Positions 27,928-37,550 of a stretch of DNA of 54,426 nucleotides are shown here, piece by piece. How positions within the stretch are numbered: the stretch's first letter is position 1; each line of letters starts with the position of its first letter. Under the pieces are notes generated by a model. The model was given only the letters and a program-made list of their open reading frames with translations, was not told the DNA's origin and searched no databases. The stretch covers positions 20,305 to 74,730 of the forward strand of contig NZ_RFFK01000015.1 of assembly GCF_003696305.1 (NCBI RefSeq), given 5' to 3'. The position numbers and the translations under genes were made by a program. This DNA is from Pseudomonas sp. AOB-7. GTDB lineage: Bacteria > Pseudomonadota > Gammaproteobacteria > Pseudomonadales > Pseudomonadaceae.

Positions 27928-27956
27928 GCGTGCCCCTGGGCCAAGGGCGGGCACGC
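27928..27956 (+). other. Intercistronic hairpin
   Basis: GCGTGCCC at 27928-27935 pairs exactly with GGGCACGC at 27949-27956. It lies between the bifunctional enzyme and the thiolase gene, with no T-run, so it may modulate mRNA decay or ratio rather than end transcription. Confidence 0.5.
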
Positions 27957-27987
27957 GGATTCCACTACCTGAAGGAACATCCAAAGC

Positions 27988-29172
27988 ATGAAAGAAGCCG
28001 TCATCCTCTCCACTGCCCGCACACCGATCACCAAGGCGTTTCGCGGCGCGTTCAACGATCTCAGATCGCCGAGCATGGCCAGCCATGCGATCCGCGCCGC
28101 AGTCGAACGCGCCTGCATTGAAGCCGGCGAGATCGAAGATCTGGTCATGGGCACCGGCATGCCGGGCGGCACCGCCGGCTGGAACCTCGGCCGCATGGCC
28201 GCCCTGGCCGCCGGCTTGCCACTCTCGGTCAGCGGCCAGACCCTCGACCGCCAGTGCGCCTCCGGCCTGATGGCCATCGCCACCGCAGCCAAACAGATCA
28301 TGGTCGATGGCATGCAAGTCACCATGGGCGCCGGCCAGGAACACATCAGCCTGGTGCAAGGTCGCCATCTGGAATGGGCGATGGCTGAACGTGACGAACT
28401 GGTGATGCGCAATGCCGAGCATGCCTATATGCCAATGCTGCAGACCGCCGAGATCGTCGCCAAGCGCTACAACATCAGCCGCGAGGCGCAGGATGCTTAT
28501 TCCCTGCAGTCGCAGCAACGTACGGCCGCAGCCCAAGCCGCCGGCCTGTTCACCGTCGAAATCGTGCCGGTCAGCGCCCGCAAGAAGCAGGTAGATAAAG
28601 AAACTGGCGCAGTCAGCTACGAGGACGTCACTCTCAGCTTGGACGAGGGCAACCGCCCGCAGACCGTGCTGGAGGACCTGACCAAGCTCAAACCGGTTAT
28701 CGAAGGCGGCTGTATCACCGCGGGCAATGCCAGCCAGCTGTCCGACGGCGCCAGCGCCTGCGTGTTGATGGACGCGCGCCTGGCTGAACAACGCAATCTG
28801 AACCCCCTGGGCCTCTATCGAGGCATCGCCGTGGCAGGTCTCGCGCCAGAGGAAATGGGCATAGGTCCGGTGTTCGCCGTACCCAAATTGCTCAAGCAGC
28901 ACGGTCTTAGCGTCGATGACATCGGTTTGTGGGAACTCAACGAGGCCTTCGCCTGCCAGGTGCTGTACAGCGCCGAGAAGCTCGGTATCGACCCGGCCAG
29001 ACTGAACGTCAACGGTGGCGCCATCGCCATCGGCCACCCCTACGGTATGAGCGGTGCACGCATGGTCGGCCATGCGCTACTGGAAGGTAAGCGCCGGGGC
29101 GTGAAGTACGTGGTGATCACCATGTGCGTCGGCGGTGGTATGGGCGCAGCCGGCCTGTTCGAGGTGCTCTGA
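27988..29172 (+). CDS. Acetyl-CoA acyltransferase (thiolase)
   Basis: The 394-residue thiolase has the acylated nucleophile Cys90 in GQTLDRQCASGL, His near residue 349 in NGGAIAIGHPYGMSGARM and the second Cys near 379 in ITMCVGGGMGAAGLFE. It cleaves 3-ketoacyl-CoA in the last step of beta-oxidation. A good RBS (GAAGGAAC) precedes the ATG. It follows the bifunctional enzyme by 70 bp, and its stop overlaps the start of the next SDR gene (TGATG). Confidence 0.95.
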   Translation: MKEAVILSTARTPITKAFRGAFNDLRSPSMASHAIRAAVERACIEAGEIEDLVMGTGMPGGTAGWNLGRMAALAAGLPLSVSGQTLDRQCASGLMAIATAAKQIMVDGMQVTMGAGQEHISLVQGRHLEWAMAERDELVMRNAEHAYMPMLQTAEIVAKRYNISREAQDAYSLQSQQRTAAAQAAGLFTVEIVPVSARKKQVDKETGAVSYEDVTLSLDEGNRPQTVLEDLTKLKPVIEGGCITAGNASQLSDGASACVLMDARLAEQRNLNPLGLYRGIAVAGLAPEEMGIGPVFAVPKLLKQHGLSVDDIGLWELNEAFACQVLYSAEKLGIDPARLNVNGGAIAIGHPYGMSGARMVGHALLEGKRRGVKYVVITMCVGGGMGAAGLFEVL

Positions 29173-29948
29173 TGGACGCTCTGCAGAAGTTTTCCCTGGC
29201 CGGCAAGACCGTTCTGATCACCGGGGCCTCCAGCGGCATAGGCGAACACCTCGCCCGGCTCGCAGCCCAGGCCGGTGCCCTGGTTGTCCTGGGGGCTCGT
29301 CGCATCGAACGCCTGGAGAAAATTGCCCAGGATATCCAATGGCTAGGCGGCGAGGCTCTGGCCGTCGCGCTTGATGTGACCGATCGCAGCAGCGTCGAAG
29401 CTGCCTTCCATGCGGCAGAAGCTCACTTCGGCGTGGTCGAGGTAGTGCTCAACAACGCGGGCGTCGGCAATGGCCGGCGCGCCCTGGAAATCAGCGAAGA
29501 CGAGTGGCGCGCCATGCTGTCGACCAACCTCGATGGAGTCTGGCGTGTCGCCCAGTGCGCCGCTCAGCGCTTGGTCAAGGCCGGTCGCGGCGGCAGCATC
29601 GTCAACGTGGCATCGATTCTCGGGCTGCGAGTCGGTAACGGCTACAGCCACTACTGCGCAGCCAAGGCCGGCGTGGTGCAGTTGACCAAGTCACTGGCGC
29701 TGGAACTGGCACGCCACCAGATTCGCGTCAATGCCATCGCGCCCGGCTACTTTAAAACGGAGATGAACGACGCCTACTTCGATTGCGATAAGGGCCAGGC
29801 TTATATCCGCGACGCGGTACCGATGCGCCGCCTGGGGCTGCGTCAGGAACTGGACGGGCCCTTCCTGCTGCTGGCCAGCGAAGCGGGATCGTTCATGACA
29901 GGAGAAGTCATGGCTGTGGACGGCGGACACCTGCTTTCCACCCTATAG
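29172..29948 (+). CDS. Short-chain dehydrogenase/reductase
   Basis: The start at 29172 overlaps the thiolase stop (TGATG), so coupling is likely. The 258-residue classical SDR has TGASSGIG (17-24), NNAG (94-97), Ser148 in NVASILG and Tyr161/Lys165 in HYCAAKAG. The segment GARRIERLEK after the second strand (GARR) points to NADP(H). It resembles FabG-like/3-hydroxyacyl reductases used in side-chain degradation. As part of the beta-oxidation operon it may oxidise an alcohol or hydroxyacyl intermediate. Confidence 0.92.
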   Translation: MDALQKFSLAGKTVLITGASSGIGEHLARLAAQAGALVVLGARRIERLEKIAQDIQWLGGEALAVALDVTDRSSVEAAFHAAEAHFGVVEVVLNNAGVGNGRRALEISEDEWRAMLSTNLDGVWRVAQCAAQRLVKAGRGGSIVNVASILGLRVGNGYSHYCAAKAGVVQLTKSLALELARHQIRVNAIAPGYFKTEMNDAYFDCDKGQAYIRDAVPMRRLGLRQELDGPFLLLASEAGSFMTGEVMAVDGGHLLSTL

Positions 29949-30179
29949 ACCCCTGACGCAGCGAAGCGCGCGAGGCTCGGCCCTTAGAGCGCATGGCTGG
30001 CCATCCCTGTACCCACTCGAAAGCGGCTCGCTTACGAGTTCCAGGAAGGCGCGCCTCATCAAGAGGCTGACGCAGAAAGTCAAGTTTATCTCTGCGCCAT
30101 GCGCGCACTCTTGAAACATCCACCACCGTTCACCTTGCAGCCTGGCTGCTGGGCGACGCCAACGTTCCGCGAGGATCCG

Positions 30180-31790
30180 ATGCAAGACCTGATGATGGCC
30201 GACTCCCTCAACATCACCATGATCATGGAATACGCCGAGCAGATAGCGGCCGATGTGGAAATCGTCTCGATTCTCAGCAACGCCCAACATCACCGCTATA
30301 CCTATGCCGACGCATTCAGGCGCGTACGGCAGTTGGCCAATGCTCTGGATCATCTGCAGATCGATGCCGGCGAGCCTGTCGCCACCCTGGCCTGGAACGA
30401 CTATCGCCACTTCGAACTGTATTACGCCGCACCCTGCTCCGGCCGTATCTGTCACACCATCAACCCGCGTTTGTTTCCCGAGCAGATCGCCTACATTATC
30501 CAGCATGCGCAGAATCGCATCGTCTTCCTCGATCCACAGTTCATCCCCCTGCTGGAACAGCTTCAACACCAGTTACCCGCTGTTCGCCACTACGTAGCGC
30601 TCTGTGCCGCGGATGACCTCCCGGGCTCGTCGCTGCCCAATCTGATCAGTTACGAAACGCTGATCTCCGAACATCCCGATACCTATTCCTGGCCCGACGT
30701 CGACGAACGTACCCCGAGCGGCTTGTGCTACACGTCCGGTACCACCGGCAATCCCAAGGGGGTTCTCTACAGCCACCGCAGCACCGTGCTGCACACCCTG
30801 GCCGGCAGCTTGCCGGAAGCGACCGGCCTGAGCGGCGATGACGTGGTTTTGCCTATCGTGCCGATGTTTCACGTCAACGCCTGGGGTATTCCCTACAGCG
30901 CCGCAATAGCCGGCAGTAAGCTGGTATTGCCTGGAAACAAAGCGGGGGACGGCGCAACCCTGACCGCATTGATCAACGAAGAGCGGGTCAGTTACGCCCT
31001 GGGCGTCCCGACGGTATGGCTCGCCTTGCTCAACCACCTCGAAACCACCGGCACCCATATCCCCAGCCTGCGCCGTGCCGTTTCGGGTGGCTCGGCCTGC
31101 CCACTGTCTCTGATCGAGCGCATGCGTGCTCAGGACATCACCCTCGAGGTAGGCTGGGGCATGACTGAAACCAGCCCCTTGGGCAGCTACAACCGCCACA
31201 AGTCCTGGTACTCGCAACTTCCCGAAGACCGTCGCAACCGGCAACTGACCAGCGCAGGCCGCCAGGTGTTTGGCATCCGCCTGCGCATCATCGACGACAC
31301 CGGCCGGCCCCTGCCGCCCGACGGCCAGACCGCGGGAGCACTGCAAGCACGTGGTCCCTGGGTAGCTGCCGGCTATTTTGGCAGTGCTCCAATTGCTGGT
31401 TGGTTCGACACCGGTGACGTGGCCACCATCGATCCGCATGGCTATGTGCATATCGTTGACCGCACCAAGGACGTGATCAAATCGGGTGGCGAGTGGATCA
31501 GCTCGATCGACATCGAGAACGCCGTAATGGCCCACCCCGCAGTCCTGGAGGCCGCCGTGATCGGACTGCCCCATCCCAACTGGGGCGAACGCCCAGTGCT
31601 GATCGTCGTGCCTCGGCAAGACGGCGCTCCAGAGCCGAGCGAGTTACTCGAGTTTCTCAAAGGGCGCATCGCCAAATGGTGGTTGCCGGACGCCTGCCTG
31701 CTAGCCGCAACCCTTCCCCACACAGCCACCGGCAAGGTCAGCAAAAAAGAGCTTCGCGAGCAATACCGCCACATCCAATGGCCTGCTTGA
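30180..31790 (+). CDS. Long-chain acyl-CoA ligase (AMP-binding)
   Basis: The ATG at 30180 (after GAGGATC) gives 536 residues; an upstream in-frame ATG at 30099 is less likely. The adenylation P-loop YTSGTTGNPKGVLYSH is near residues 184-199; VPMFHVNAWGIPY, GWGMTETSPLG, and the hinge region GYVHIVDRTKDVIKSGGEW follow. It would activate a carboxylic acid to its CoA thioester at the expense of ATP. It resembles the medium/long-chain enzymes (AlkK type: HVNAWGIPY). Last of the operon with ACAD, hydratase/dehydrogenase, thiolase and SDR; 231-bp gap from the SDR stop. Confidence 0.93.
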   Translation: MQDLMMADSLNITMIMEYAEQIAADVEIVSILSNAQHHRYTYADAFRRVRQLANALDHLQIDAGEPVATLAWNDYRHFELYYAAPCSGRICHTINPRLFPEQIAYIIQHAQNRIVFLDPQFIPLLEQLQHQLPAVRHYVALCAADDLPGSSLPNLISYETLISEHPDTYSWPDVDERTPSGLCYTSGTTGNPKGVLYSHRSTVLHTLAGSLPEATGLSGDDVVLPIVPMFHVNAWGIPYSAAIAGSKLVLPGNKAGDGATLTALINEERVSYALGVPTVWLALLNHLETTGTHIPSLRRAVSGGSACPLSLIERMRAQDITLEVGWGMTETSPLGSYNRHKSWYSQLPEDRRNRQLTSAGRQVFGIRLRIIDDTGRPLPPDGQTAGALQARGPWVAAGYFGSAPIAGWFDTGDVATIDPHGYVHIVDRTKDVIKSGGEWISSIDIENAVMAHPAVLEAAVIGLPHPNWGERPVLIVVPRQDGAPEPSELLEFLKGRIAKWWLPDACLLAATLPHTATGKVSKKELREQYRHIQWPA

Positions 31791-31943
31791 TCCCCCAGGA
31801 AGCAGCGTCGGGCCCGCCCCCGCCCCCGCTCTCACCAGTTGCGCCCCTTGGCACATGGCACTTGAGCGCGAGCCAAGGGCCCCCGTCACGTGGCGTCTGG
31901 TACAAATCCGCTCGACTCGCCAAGCACAACAAGACCGACAACC

Positions 31944-33410
31944 ATGGAGAGACCCACTGTGTCACTAGCTAAAATTTCCCTACCCCTCAGCCTCGCCGCC
32001 AGCCTGGCCGCCGGAGCCTGTCTAGCCCCAAAGCTTCACGCCGCCCAGCCCCCCTCATCGCCCGCCCATACGGTCAGCGAAAGCGAAGCTGCGTTCAGGG
32101 CGCTGGCGCGAGACGTCTATCTGTACGCCTACCCGTTGGTGATCATGGACCTCACCATGCGCCAGGCGACCAATGTGCCCGACGCCCGAAGCGTGCCACG
32201 CAGGGCTCCCGTCAACCAGTTCGCCCACTACCGCAAATACCCCGCCGCCGATGCCAGAGAGGTGGTGCGCTTCAATTTCGATACCCTCTACTCCTTTGCC
32301 TGGATCGACTCCAGCAAAGAGCCCGTGATCCTGACCATTCCGGATAACAAAGGCCGCTACTTCCTGGCCCCGATGCTGGACATGTGGACTGACGTATTTG
32401 CTGTTCCCGGCACACGCACCACCGAAGGCAAGCCAGGCCACTACGCCATTACCGCGCCAGGCTGGGACGGGCAGCTACCAGAAGGCGTCGAACGGATTCA
32501 GGCGCCTACCTCCATGGTCTGGTTGATGACACGCATCCTCACCAACGGCCCGGCCGATTACGCCAACGTGCACGAGTTCCAGGACGGTCTCCAGCTCACT
32601 CCGTTGCGCCACTGGGGCAAGGATTACACCCCGTCTGACGACCAGCCTGTGAGCCGGGCAATCGACGACGAAACGCCCCCTCTGCAGCAGATCAATGCCC
32701 TGGACGGCGTAGAACTGCTGAGCCGTTTCGCCCAGTTGCTGAACGTTTATCCTCCGCATGCCAACGACTACCCCATCCTGCATCGCATGCAAGCGTTGGG
32801 GCTGAACCCCGGCAAAGACTTCGACACCAGCCGTTTCACTGCGGACCAGTTGCAGATCCTACGCGATATCGCCAAGCAGGCGCAGAAGGAACTCTATGAG
32901 GTCGTCAGCAAGGCCTCCATCGGTAACGTGAGAAATGGCTGGAACTGGGCGAACAACCTGGGTACATACGGTACCGACTACCGCCGGCGCGCCACCGTGG
33001 CGCTGGCCGGACTGGGGGCGAATCTGCCGGAAGACGCCATCTACCCCAACAGTTTCGTCGATGCCAATGGCCAGCCATACTCCGGCCGGCATGCCTATGT
33101 GATGCACTTCGAGGCCGGCCAACTACCGCCAGCCGAAGCGTTCTGGTCATTGACCATGTACGACCACGAGGGCTTCCAGGTCGGCAACCCGATCAACCGC
33201 TTTGCCCTGGGTAGCTACGACACGCTCAATTACGGAGCAGACGGTTCACTGCGGCTGTATCTGCAACACGAATCCCCAGGCCGGGACAAGGAAAGCAACT
33301 GGCTTCCAGCCCCAGCAGGCAATTTCCAAATCATGCTGCGGCTCTACTCACCCAAGCCAGAGGCGCTGAACGGCACCTGGGCCCCACCAGCGGTCAGACA
33401 GGTTCGCTGA
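31944..33410 (+). CDS. DUF1254/DUF1214 family protein, exported (copy 2)
   Basis: From ATG 31944 the protein has 488 residues and a signal peptide (LAKISLPLSLAASLAAGACLA). It carries the same two-domain pattern as the protein at 15374: ALARDVYLYAYPLVIMDLTM, FNFDTLYSFAWIDSSKEP, YVMHFEAGQLPPAEAFWSLTMYD and YLQHESPGRDKESNWLPAP. It is downstream of the acyl-CoA ligase in the same direction. Having two exported DUF1254 proteins bracket the cluster suggests both act on related extracytoplasmic steps. Confidence 0.92.
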   Translation: MERPTVSLAKISLPLSLAASLAAGACLAPKLHAAQPPSSPAHTVSESEAAFRALARDVYLYAYPLVIMDLTMRQATNVPDARSVPRRAPVNQFAHYRKYPAADAREVVRFNFDTLYSFAWIDSSKEPVILTIPDNKGRYFLAPMLDMWTDVFAVPGTRTTEGKPGHYAITAPGWDGQLPEGVERIQAPTSMVWLMTRILTNGPADYANVHEFQDGLQLTPLRHWGKDYTPSDDQPVSRAIDDETPPLQQINALDGVELLSRFAQLLNVYPPHANDYPILHRMQALGLNPGKDFDTSRFTADQLQILRDIAKQAQKELYEVVSKASIGNVRNGWNWANNLGTYGTDYRRRATVALAGLGANLPEDAIYPNSFVDANGQPYSGRHAYVMHFEAGQLPPAEAFWSLTMYDHEGFQVGNPINRFALGSYDTLNYGADGSLRLYLQHESPGRDKESNWLPAPAGNFQIMLRLYSPKPEALNGTWAPPAVRQVR

Positions 33411-34292
33411 CAAGCGCTCTGGCAAGGAAGGCATGGAAGGGGCGACATACCATTGGCCAGAATGGGACAGCCTACATCAGCCCCTCCATCGCAACCTGCC
33501 ATGACGATTTGAATCTGGATTACCGAGCCGGTCAACATAGCAGTCTCGCCGCCCGATACGGTGTTCGTGCGGCCGCAGGAGAGCGGATTGAAATCATTTA
33601 TGGACACAGCTCAGTCGACATCATTTTCGACGACGCCCAACGCGAGGCGGCGAGCAAGCGGGCTGTAGACATGGTCCGCCCTTTCGCCCGCTCCGACACG
33701 ACGGTCTGCGGATTCCGGCGCTACGCGACGTAGTCACCTCTCGCCCTGTGACTGAAAACACTCTGCTGATTGAACTGCCCCCCCAGCCCTCTCGAATGCC
33801 CCGGTGTGGGCGCTGTCAGTAACCCAGTCCCTTCATCCACGAGCGGCGTTTGTGCCAAGTGCGCGAGCGTGACCTACTGGATCAGTGGTTCGATGGGCGG
33901 CGTTCGCAATATTGGCAAGGTAAAGCTGGGGATGGATAGTGCACAGAGCAAGAACCCTGCCGGATGGAGCTCCACTACAGGCACCACCTTTCAATAGTAA
34001 GGGGCAAATTTACCGACACCCGTTTTAGGATAAATCCTATTAAGCGATTCGCACCGGAGTTGATAATATTTATCCCGCACAGTCATTTCATTTAATGGGT
34101 TGGCCACGGACGGCCACTCCACCAGCGAACTCGCTTCCCACGGAAAAAGGGATGACTGCCCTGCTGCAATCCTTTATTTGTACCGAAGTACATTTCTCTC
34201 CTCTCCTTCGGGCCGCCATCAGCATGTATAGGAACAGTTCCCTATCAAGCTGGTCGTGGCCCTTTTTTTCTGGCGCAAAACATCCACCCTAT
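33411..34292. other. Gene-poor region with AT-rich inverted repeat
   Basis: About 880 bp between the DUF1254 gene and the degenerate IS. A 74-codon frame (33509-33733, HSSLAARYGVRAAAGERIE) is open but unrecognised. A perfect 8-bp inverted repeat GGATAAAT/ATTTATCC lies at 34028-34035 and 34068-34075 in an AT-rich patch. A run of seven C is at 33778-33784. Nothing else is supported. Confidence 0.4.
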
Positions 34293-35441
34293 GGATGGCC
34301 TGAGGTGGCCATGCATTTCTGGCTGACTTCAGCCCCACCGATTTTGAAAGCGGCGAATCGATCAGAAACGATCAGGTCACCCGCTCATTTCTTTGTTATT
34401 AGCCGCTGCGAACGCCTCGCGGCAGCCATTTCTCGCATTGCAGGCGCACCTCTCCTGTATTGATCAGGAAGTGTCGGCGTGCCATCCACAGGCTCGACAA
34501 CACGAACAGCGTCACCAGTTGCGCGGCGTTCTTTGTCAGGCCACGAAAGCACGTATTCGCATAACCGAGTTGGCGCTTGATCACCCAGAACGAGTGCTTG
34601 ACCTTGGCACACATCTGAGCCCTGGCCTTCTCGATCTTGCGCCTGGCTTTATACCGCAGGCTGCGCTTGCCCAACTTCTTGTCTGTACTGCGGCAGACAG
34701 CGACCTGCCAGATGACCTCACGACCTTCATATTCAAGGCGCTTCTCGACGCCAGCGGCACCAACTATGTTTTCACCACCATACAGCAGCTTATCGACCCG
34801 AGTGATATCCGCCACGCTGGCCGCCGCCCTCACCATGCTATGTACCAAGCCCGGCTCGTCATCTACGCCGATATGGACCTAGGTGCCGAAGCAATACTGA
34901 TTGCCCTTCTCGGCCTGGTACACCTCCGGGCCGCACTTACCATCCTTATTACTGGCCGAGGTAGGCGCATTGATCAGCGTGACATCGACGATGGTGCCTT
35001 GGCGCAGCGACAGACGTCGGTCTCCCAGATAGCCATTGAGTATGGCCAGAATTCCGGCAGCCAGGCCGTAGTTTTCCAGCAGACTGCGGAAGTTGAGGAT
35101 GGTGGTTTCATCGGGAGTGCGCTCCAAACTCAGCCCAGCAAACTGGCGCAGGATCGTGGCCTCCTACAGCGCCTCCTCCATAGCTGGATCGCTGTTGCCA
35201 AACCAGTTCTGCATCAGATACACACGCAATATCGCCATTAGTAGTGGGGGGCGATCAGAACGACCAACCCCTTCCCTTCTACGGCACAACCTGATCCATC
35301 TCAATCAGGAAAACCTCCTTGCGCGTGTACTTGCGCCTGCCAGCGTACTCGGCGCCGGCAAAGGCCACCTGCTTCATCGGATAACTCAGCGGGGGATCCG
35401 GGCATGTTGCCAAATTCAGGAAGTCTTTTTTCAGACCATCC
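34293..35441 (-). mobile_element. Degenerate IS5-family element (IS-A), about 1.15 kb
   Basis: Terminal repeats begin GGATGGTCTGA (right end, minus strand from 35441) and GGATGGCCTGA (left end, from 34293). Between them, on the minus strand, an IS5-type transposase can be traced in several frames: MKQVAFAGAEYAGRRK and FLIEMDQVVP (35279-35400), TPDETTILNFRSLLEN (about 35100), GTIVDVTLINAPTSASNKD (catalytic Asp region), then EKARAQMCAKVKHSFWVIKRQ and LSSLWMARRHFLI up to about 34400. A large part of the N-terminal half is lost and frameshifts separate the pieces, so it is inactive. IS-B has inserted exactly at its right end. Flanks are CTAT and CTAG, an imperfect target duplication. Confidence 0.82.
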
Positions 35442-36008
35442 CTAGGTTCTGTACGAAAAGTACTGCCGTAGGCATCGCAGCGCGCAAGCCAGCGTGACCA
35501 TCGCGCCAAAACTTCTGGCGAGCTTGTCGTAGCGGGTGCCGATCCTCCGGCTCTCTTTCAGCCAGCCAAACATACGCTCGATGATGTTCCGTTGCCGGTA
35601 TTTCGGGCGATCAAAAAGCCTGGGTAGTCCTGGCTTGGGTTTGCGTTTCATGGTGCGCTGCGGAATTACCGGTTGCATGCGGTAACGGTCGCAGTACTGG
35701 CGCAGATGTTCGGCATCGTAACCTTTGTCTGCCAGTAACCAACGGCAGCGCTTACGAGGTCGTCCCGACTTTCCGGGGATACGCACCTGATCCAAGAGCG
35801 GCTGAGCATGTGCAATATCGCTGGCATGTCCTGGCGAAAGCACGAAGCGAAGAGGTATCCCACTGGCATCGCAGATCAGGTGAATCTTGGTGGTCAGGCC
35901 GCCTCGGCTACGTCCCAACGCATGGTCTACCGGTTCTTCTGGCCCCCCTTTTTCCCGGCGCCTGAAGAGGCTCGGGTTGCACGTACTGCAGTAGAGTCGA
36001 TCATCCAA
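35442..36008 (-). CDS. IS427-type transposase, orfB (catalytic DDE part)
   Basis: The frame carries DHALGRSRGGLTTKIHLICD, VLSPGHASDIAHAQPLL, WLLADKGYDAEHLRQ (second Asp of DDE) and IIERMFGWLKESRRIGTRYDKL (Glu region), the C-terminal half of IS427-group transposases. It is probably made by -1 frameshifting from orfA; its own upstream codons up to 36008 are not a natural start. The terminal repeat encodes the protein's end (YRT): the last residue and the TAG stop use bases of the CTAG target duplication, so the stop codon is supplied by the insertion site. Confidence 0.88.
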   Translation of the reverse strand: MDDRLYCSTCNPSLFRRREKGGPEEPVDHALGRSRGGLTTKIHLICDASGIPLRFVLSPGHASDIAHAQPLLDQVRIPGKSGRPRKRCRWLLADKGYDAEHLRQYCDRYRMQPVIPQRTMKRKPKPGLPRLFDRPKYRQRNIIERMFGWLKESRRIGTRYDKLARSFGAMVTLACALRCLRQYFSYRT

Positions 36009-36353
36009 GTGTCCAGATCGATCAGGCCTTCCTGATTTAACCGGACGTGCAACCGCTCAAGTACTCGGCCAAACGTGCCATCGTCTCGCCAATCACGGAA
36101 TCGTTGATACACCGTTGACCACGGGCCGAAGCGCTCCGGCAGGTCGCGCCAGGCGGCTCCAGAGCAAAGGATCCAGAAGATACCGTTGAGCAACAGCTGA
36201 TCATCACTGCGCGGCCGGCCCATCTTCTGTTCCGGGGAAACTAGATCCTTGATCAACTCCCATGCTGCATCGGGGAGTTCGTAGCGCTTTGCCATGCGGG
36301 CCTCCAGCCAATCATGGCGGCAATTCTACCCGCACCGACTTTTCGTACAGAAC
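35446..36353 (-). mobile_element. IS5-family element of the IS427 type (IS-B), intact-looking
   Basis: A 908-bp element with terminal inverted repeats GTTCTGTACGAAAAGT (35446-35461) and its reverse complement (36338-36353), flanked by CTAG at 35442-35445 and 36354-36357. It carries two overlapping frames on the minus strand that together form one transposase. The outer flanks TCC/GGA with CTAG form a palindromic target. It is inserted at the right end of the older IS-A, giving a nested pair. Confidence 0.92.
35927..36295 (-). CDS. IS427-type transposase, orfA
   Basis: The 122-residue frame starts MAKRYELPDAAWELIKDL and includes GRPRSDDQLLLNGIFWILCSGAAWRDLPERFG and the N-terminal catalytic Asp region LDTWMIDSTAVRA. 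It corresponds to the DUF4096/helix-turn-helix half of IS5-family transposases. The last codons lie over A AAG GGG G (coding strand, near 35945-35953), a plausible -1 slippery heptamer that would fuse it to orfB. Confidence 0.9.
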   Translation of the reverse strand: MAKRYELPDAAWELIKDLVSPEQKMGRPRSDDQLLLNGIFWILCSGAAWRDLPERFGPWSTVYQRFRDWRDDGTFGRVLERLHVRLNQEGLIDLDTWMIDSTAVRATRASSGAGKKGGQKNR

Positions 36354-36383
36354 CTAGGGAGCAGCTGAATTGCCCCAAAAAAC

Positions 36384-36411
36384 TTGACATCCAGCGCCAA
36401 CTCAATAGAGT
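36384..36411 (+). promoter_or_regulatory. Candidate sigma-70 promoter of the AraC gene
   Basis: TTGACA at 36384-36389 and TAGAGT at 36406-36411 with a 16-bp spacer lie 40 bp before the AraC-type start. The promoter starts just 30 bp to the right of IS-B. Confidence 0.5.
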
Positions 36412-36450
36412 AGTAACCGCATTAAACAATCGAATCTCGATACGATAACC

Positions 36451-37512
36451 ATGATCGATTATGCACGCGCTTCTGCTCTGCATGGCCTTGCAGAATTTGC
36501 TTCCAAGCACTCATTGAATACTCAGTACCTGCTTGAGGCAGCTGACCTGCCAAGCGATCTGCTGGATTATCCGGATAGCCTGGTCCCCTATCGGAAGATC
36601 GCCAAAGTGCTGGAGTTGGGGGCAGAACGCTCCGGCAACGCCCTTTTCGGCCTGCAACTCGGCCTACAGCAAAATATCGCCGGCACCATCGGCCCCCTTC
36701 TTTATCTTGCGCGCAACTCGAATAACGTCGGAGACGCCCTTCGGGAGATCGGCAACTACTTTCACGTACATGCCAGTTCAGTCCGGATTCGCCTAGAGGT
36801 CCAAGGCGAGCTGGCGCTGTTTTACTACGACCCGGTCGAAGGAGAGGAAATAGCCAGTTCGCGCCCCATCGTCGAGCTGGTGCTCGGCGGCGGACTGCAA
36901 CTCATGCGGCTGCTGCTCGGCATTCGCTGGCAGCCGCAGGCCCTGCTACTGCAGCACGCCCCCGTGCGCGACCCACAAAGCTACAGCCGTATTCTCGGCG
37001 TGGCTCCGCAATTCAATGCCCCCCTCAATGCCTGGATCTTCGATGCCAAGCTGCTTGACGTCCCGCTGAGCTCAGCTGACCCCGAGCTCAAGCGCCTGGT
37101 TCAGCAACACCTCGAGGCCCTGGGGCGAATCTCCACCCAGGATCTACCCGCCCATGTCCAACAGGTTATCCGCAAGTTCCTCCCACAGGGGCGCGTCGCC
37201 ATTGAGCAGATCGCCGATTACCTGTCGCTGAGCACCCGCACCCTGCAGCGCTACCTCAAGGAAGAGAATACCTCGTTCAACCTAATTCTCGACCAAACCC
37301 GTATGGCTATGGCGAACCGCTACCTCAACGACTCCGAGATCAACCTGACGCAACTCTCCGAAATTCTCGGCTACTCCGAGCTGAGCGCTTTCTCGCGAGC
37401 CTTCAGTCGCTGGTTCGGCGTCAGCCCGCGGGAGTGGAAGAAACGCCAAGGGCAAGGAAAGTCCCGTAGGCTGATAGGGCACATACAACGAAAGCGTCCA
37501 TCAGATTTATGA
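36451..37512 (+). CDS. AraC-family transcriptional regulator (OruR/ArgR-like N-terminal domain)
   Basis: The 353-residue protein has the AraC 'arabinose-binding-like' N-terminal domain of the PF12625 type (LPSDLLDYPDSLVPYRKIAKVLELG, AGTIGPLLYLARNSNNVGDALREIGNYFHVH) and a C-terminal AraC HTH (VAIEQIADYLSLSTRTLQRYLKEE, LTQLSEILGYSELSAFSRAFSRWFG). This subgroup often regulates oxidation of hydrophobic compounds, including flavin monooxygenase operons. The target here is likely the convergent almA/hydrolase/SDR operon. Translation starts at ATG 36451 with a weak RBS. Confidence 0.92.
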   Translation: MIDYARASALHGLAEFASKHSLNTQYLLEAADLPSDLLDYPDSLVPYRKIAKVLELGAERSGNALFGLQLGLQQNIAGTIGPLLYLARNSNNVGDALREIGNYFHVHASSVRIRLEVQGELALFYYDPVEGEEIASSRPIVELVLGGGLQLMRLLLGIRWQPQALLLQHAPVRDPQSYSRILGVAPQFNAPLNAWIFDAKLLDVPLSSADPELKRLVQQHLEALGRISTQDLPAHVQQVIRKFLPQGRVAIEQIADYLSLSTRTLQRYLKEENTSFNLILDQTRMAMANRYLNDSEINLTQLSEILGYSELSAFSRAFSRWFGVSPREWKKRQGQGKSRRLIGHIQRKRPSDL

Positions 37513-37550
37513 GGCAGTCCTCGGCTACTGTCACTGACGAGAAATCTCGA

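Noticed and set aside
34281..34440. A 100-150-bp element shared by 34.3 kb and 48.2 kb, first taken for a MITE or small-RNA gene
   Set aside because: Both copies follow the C-terminal codons of an IS5-type transposase or their remnant and end in the same terminal repeat (CCATCC) next to an IS5-type target. It is the 3' end of IS-A.
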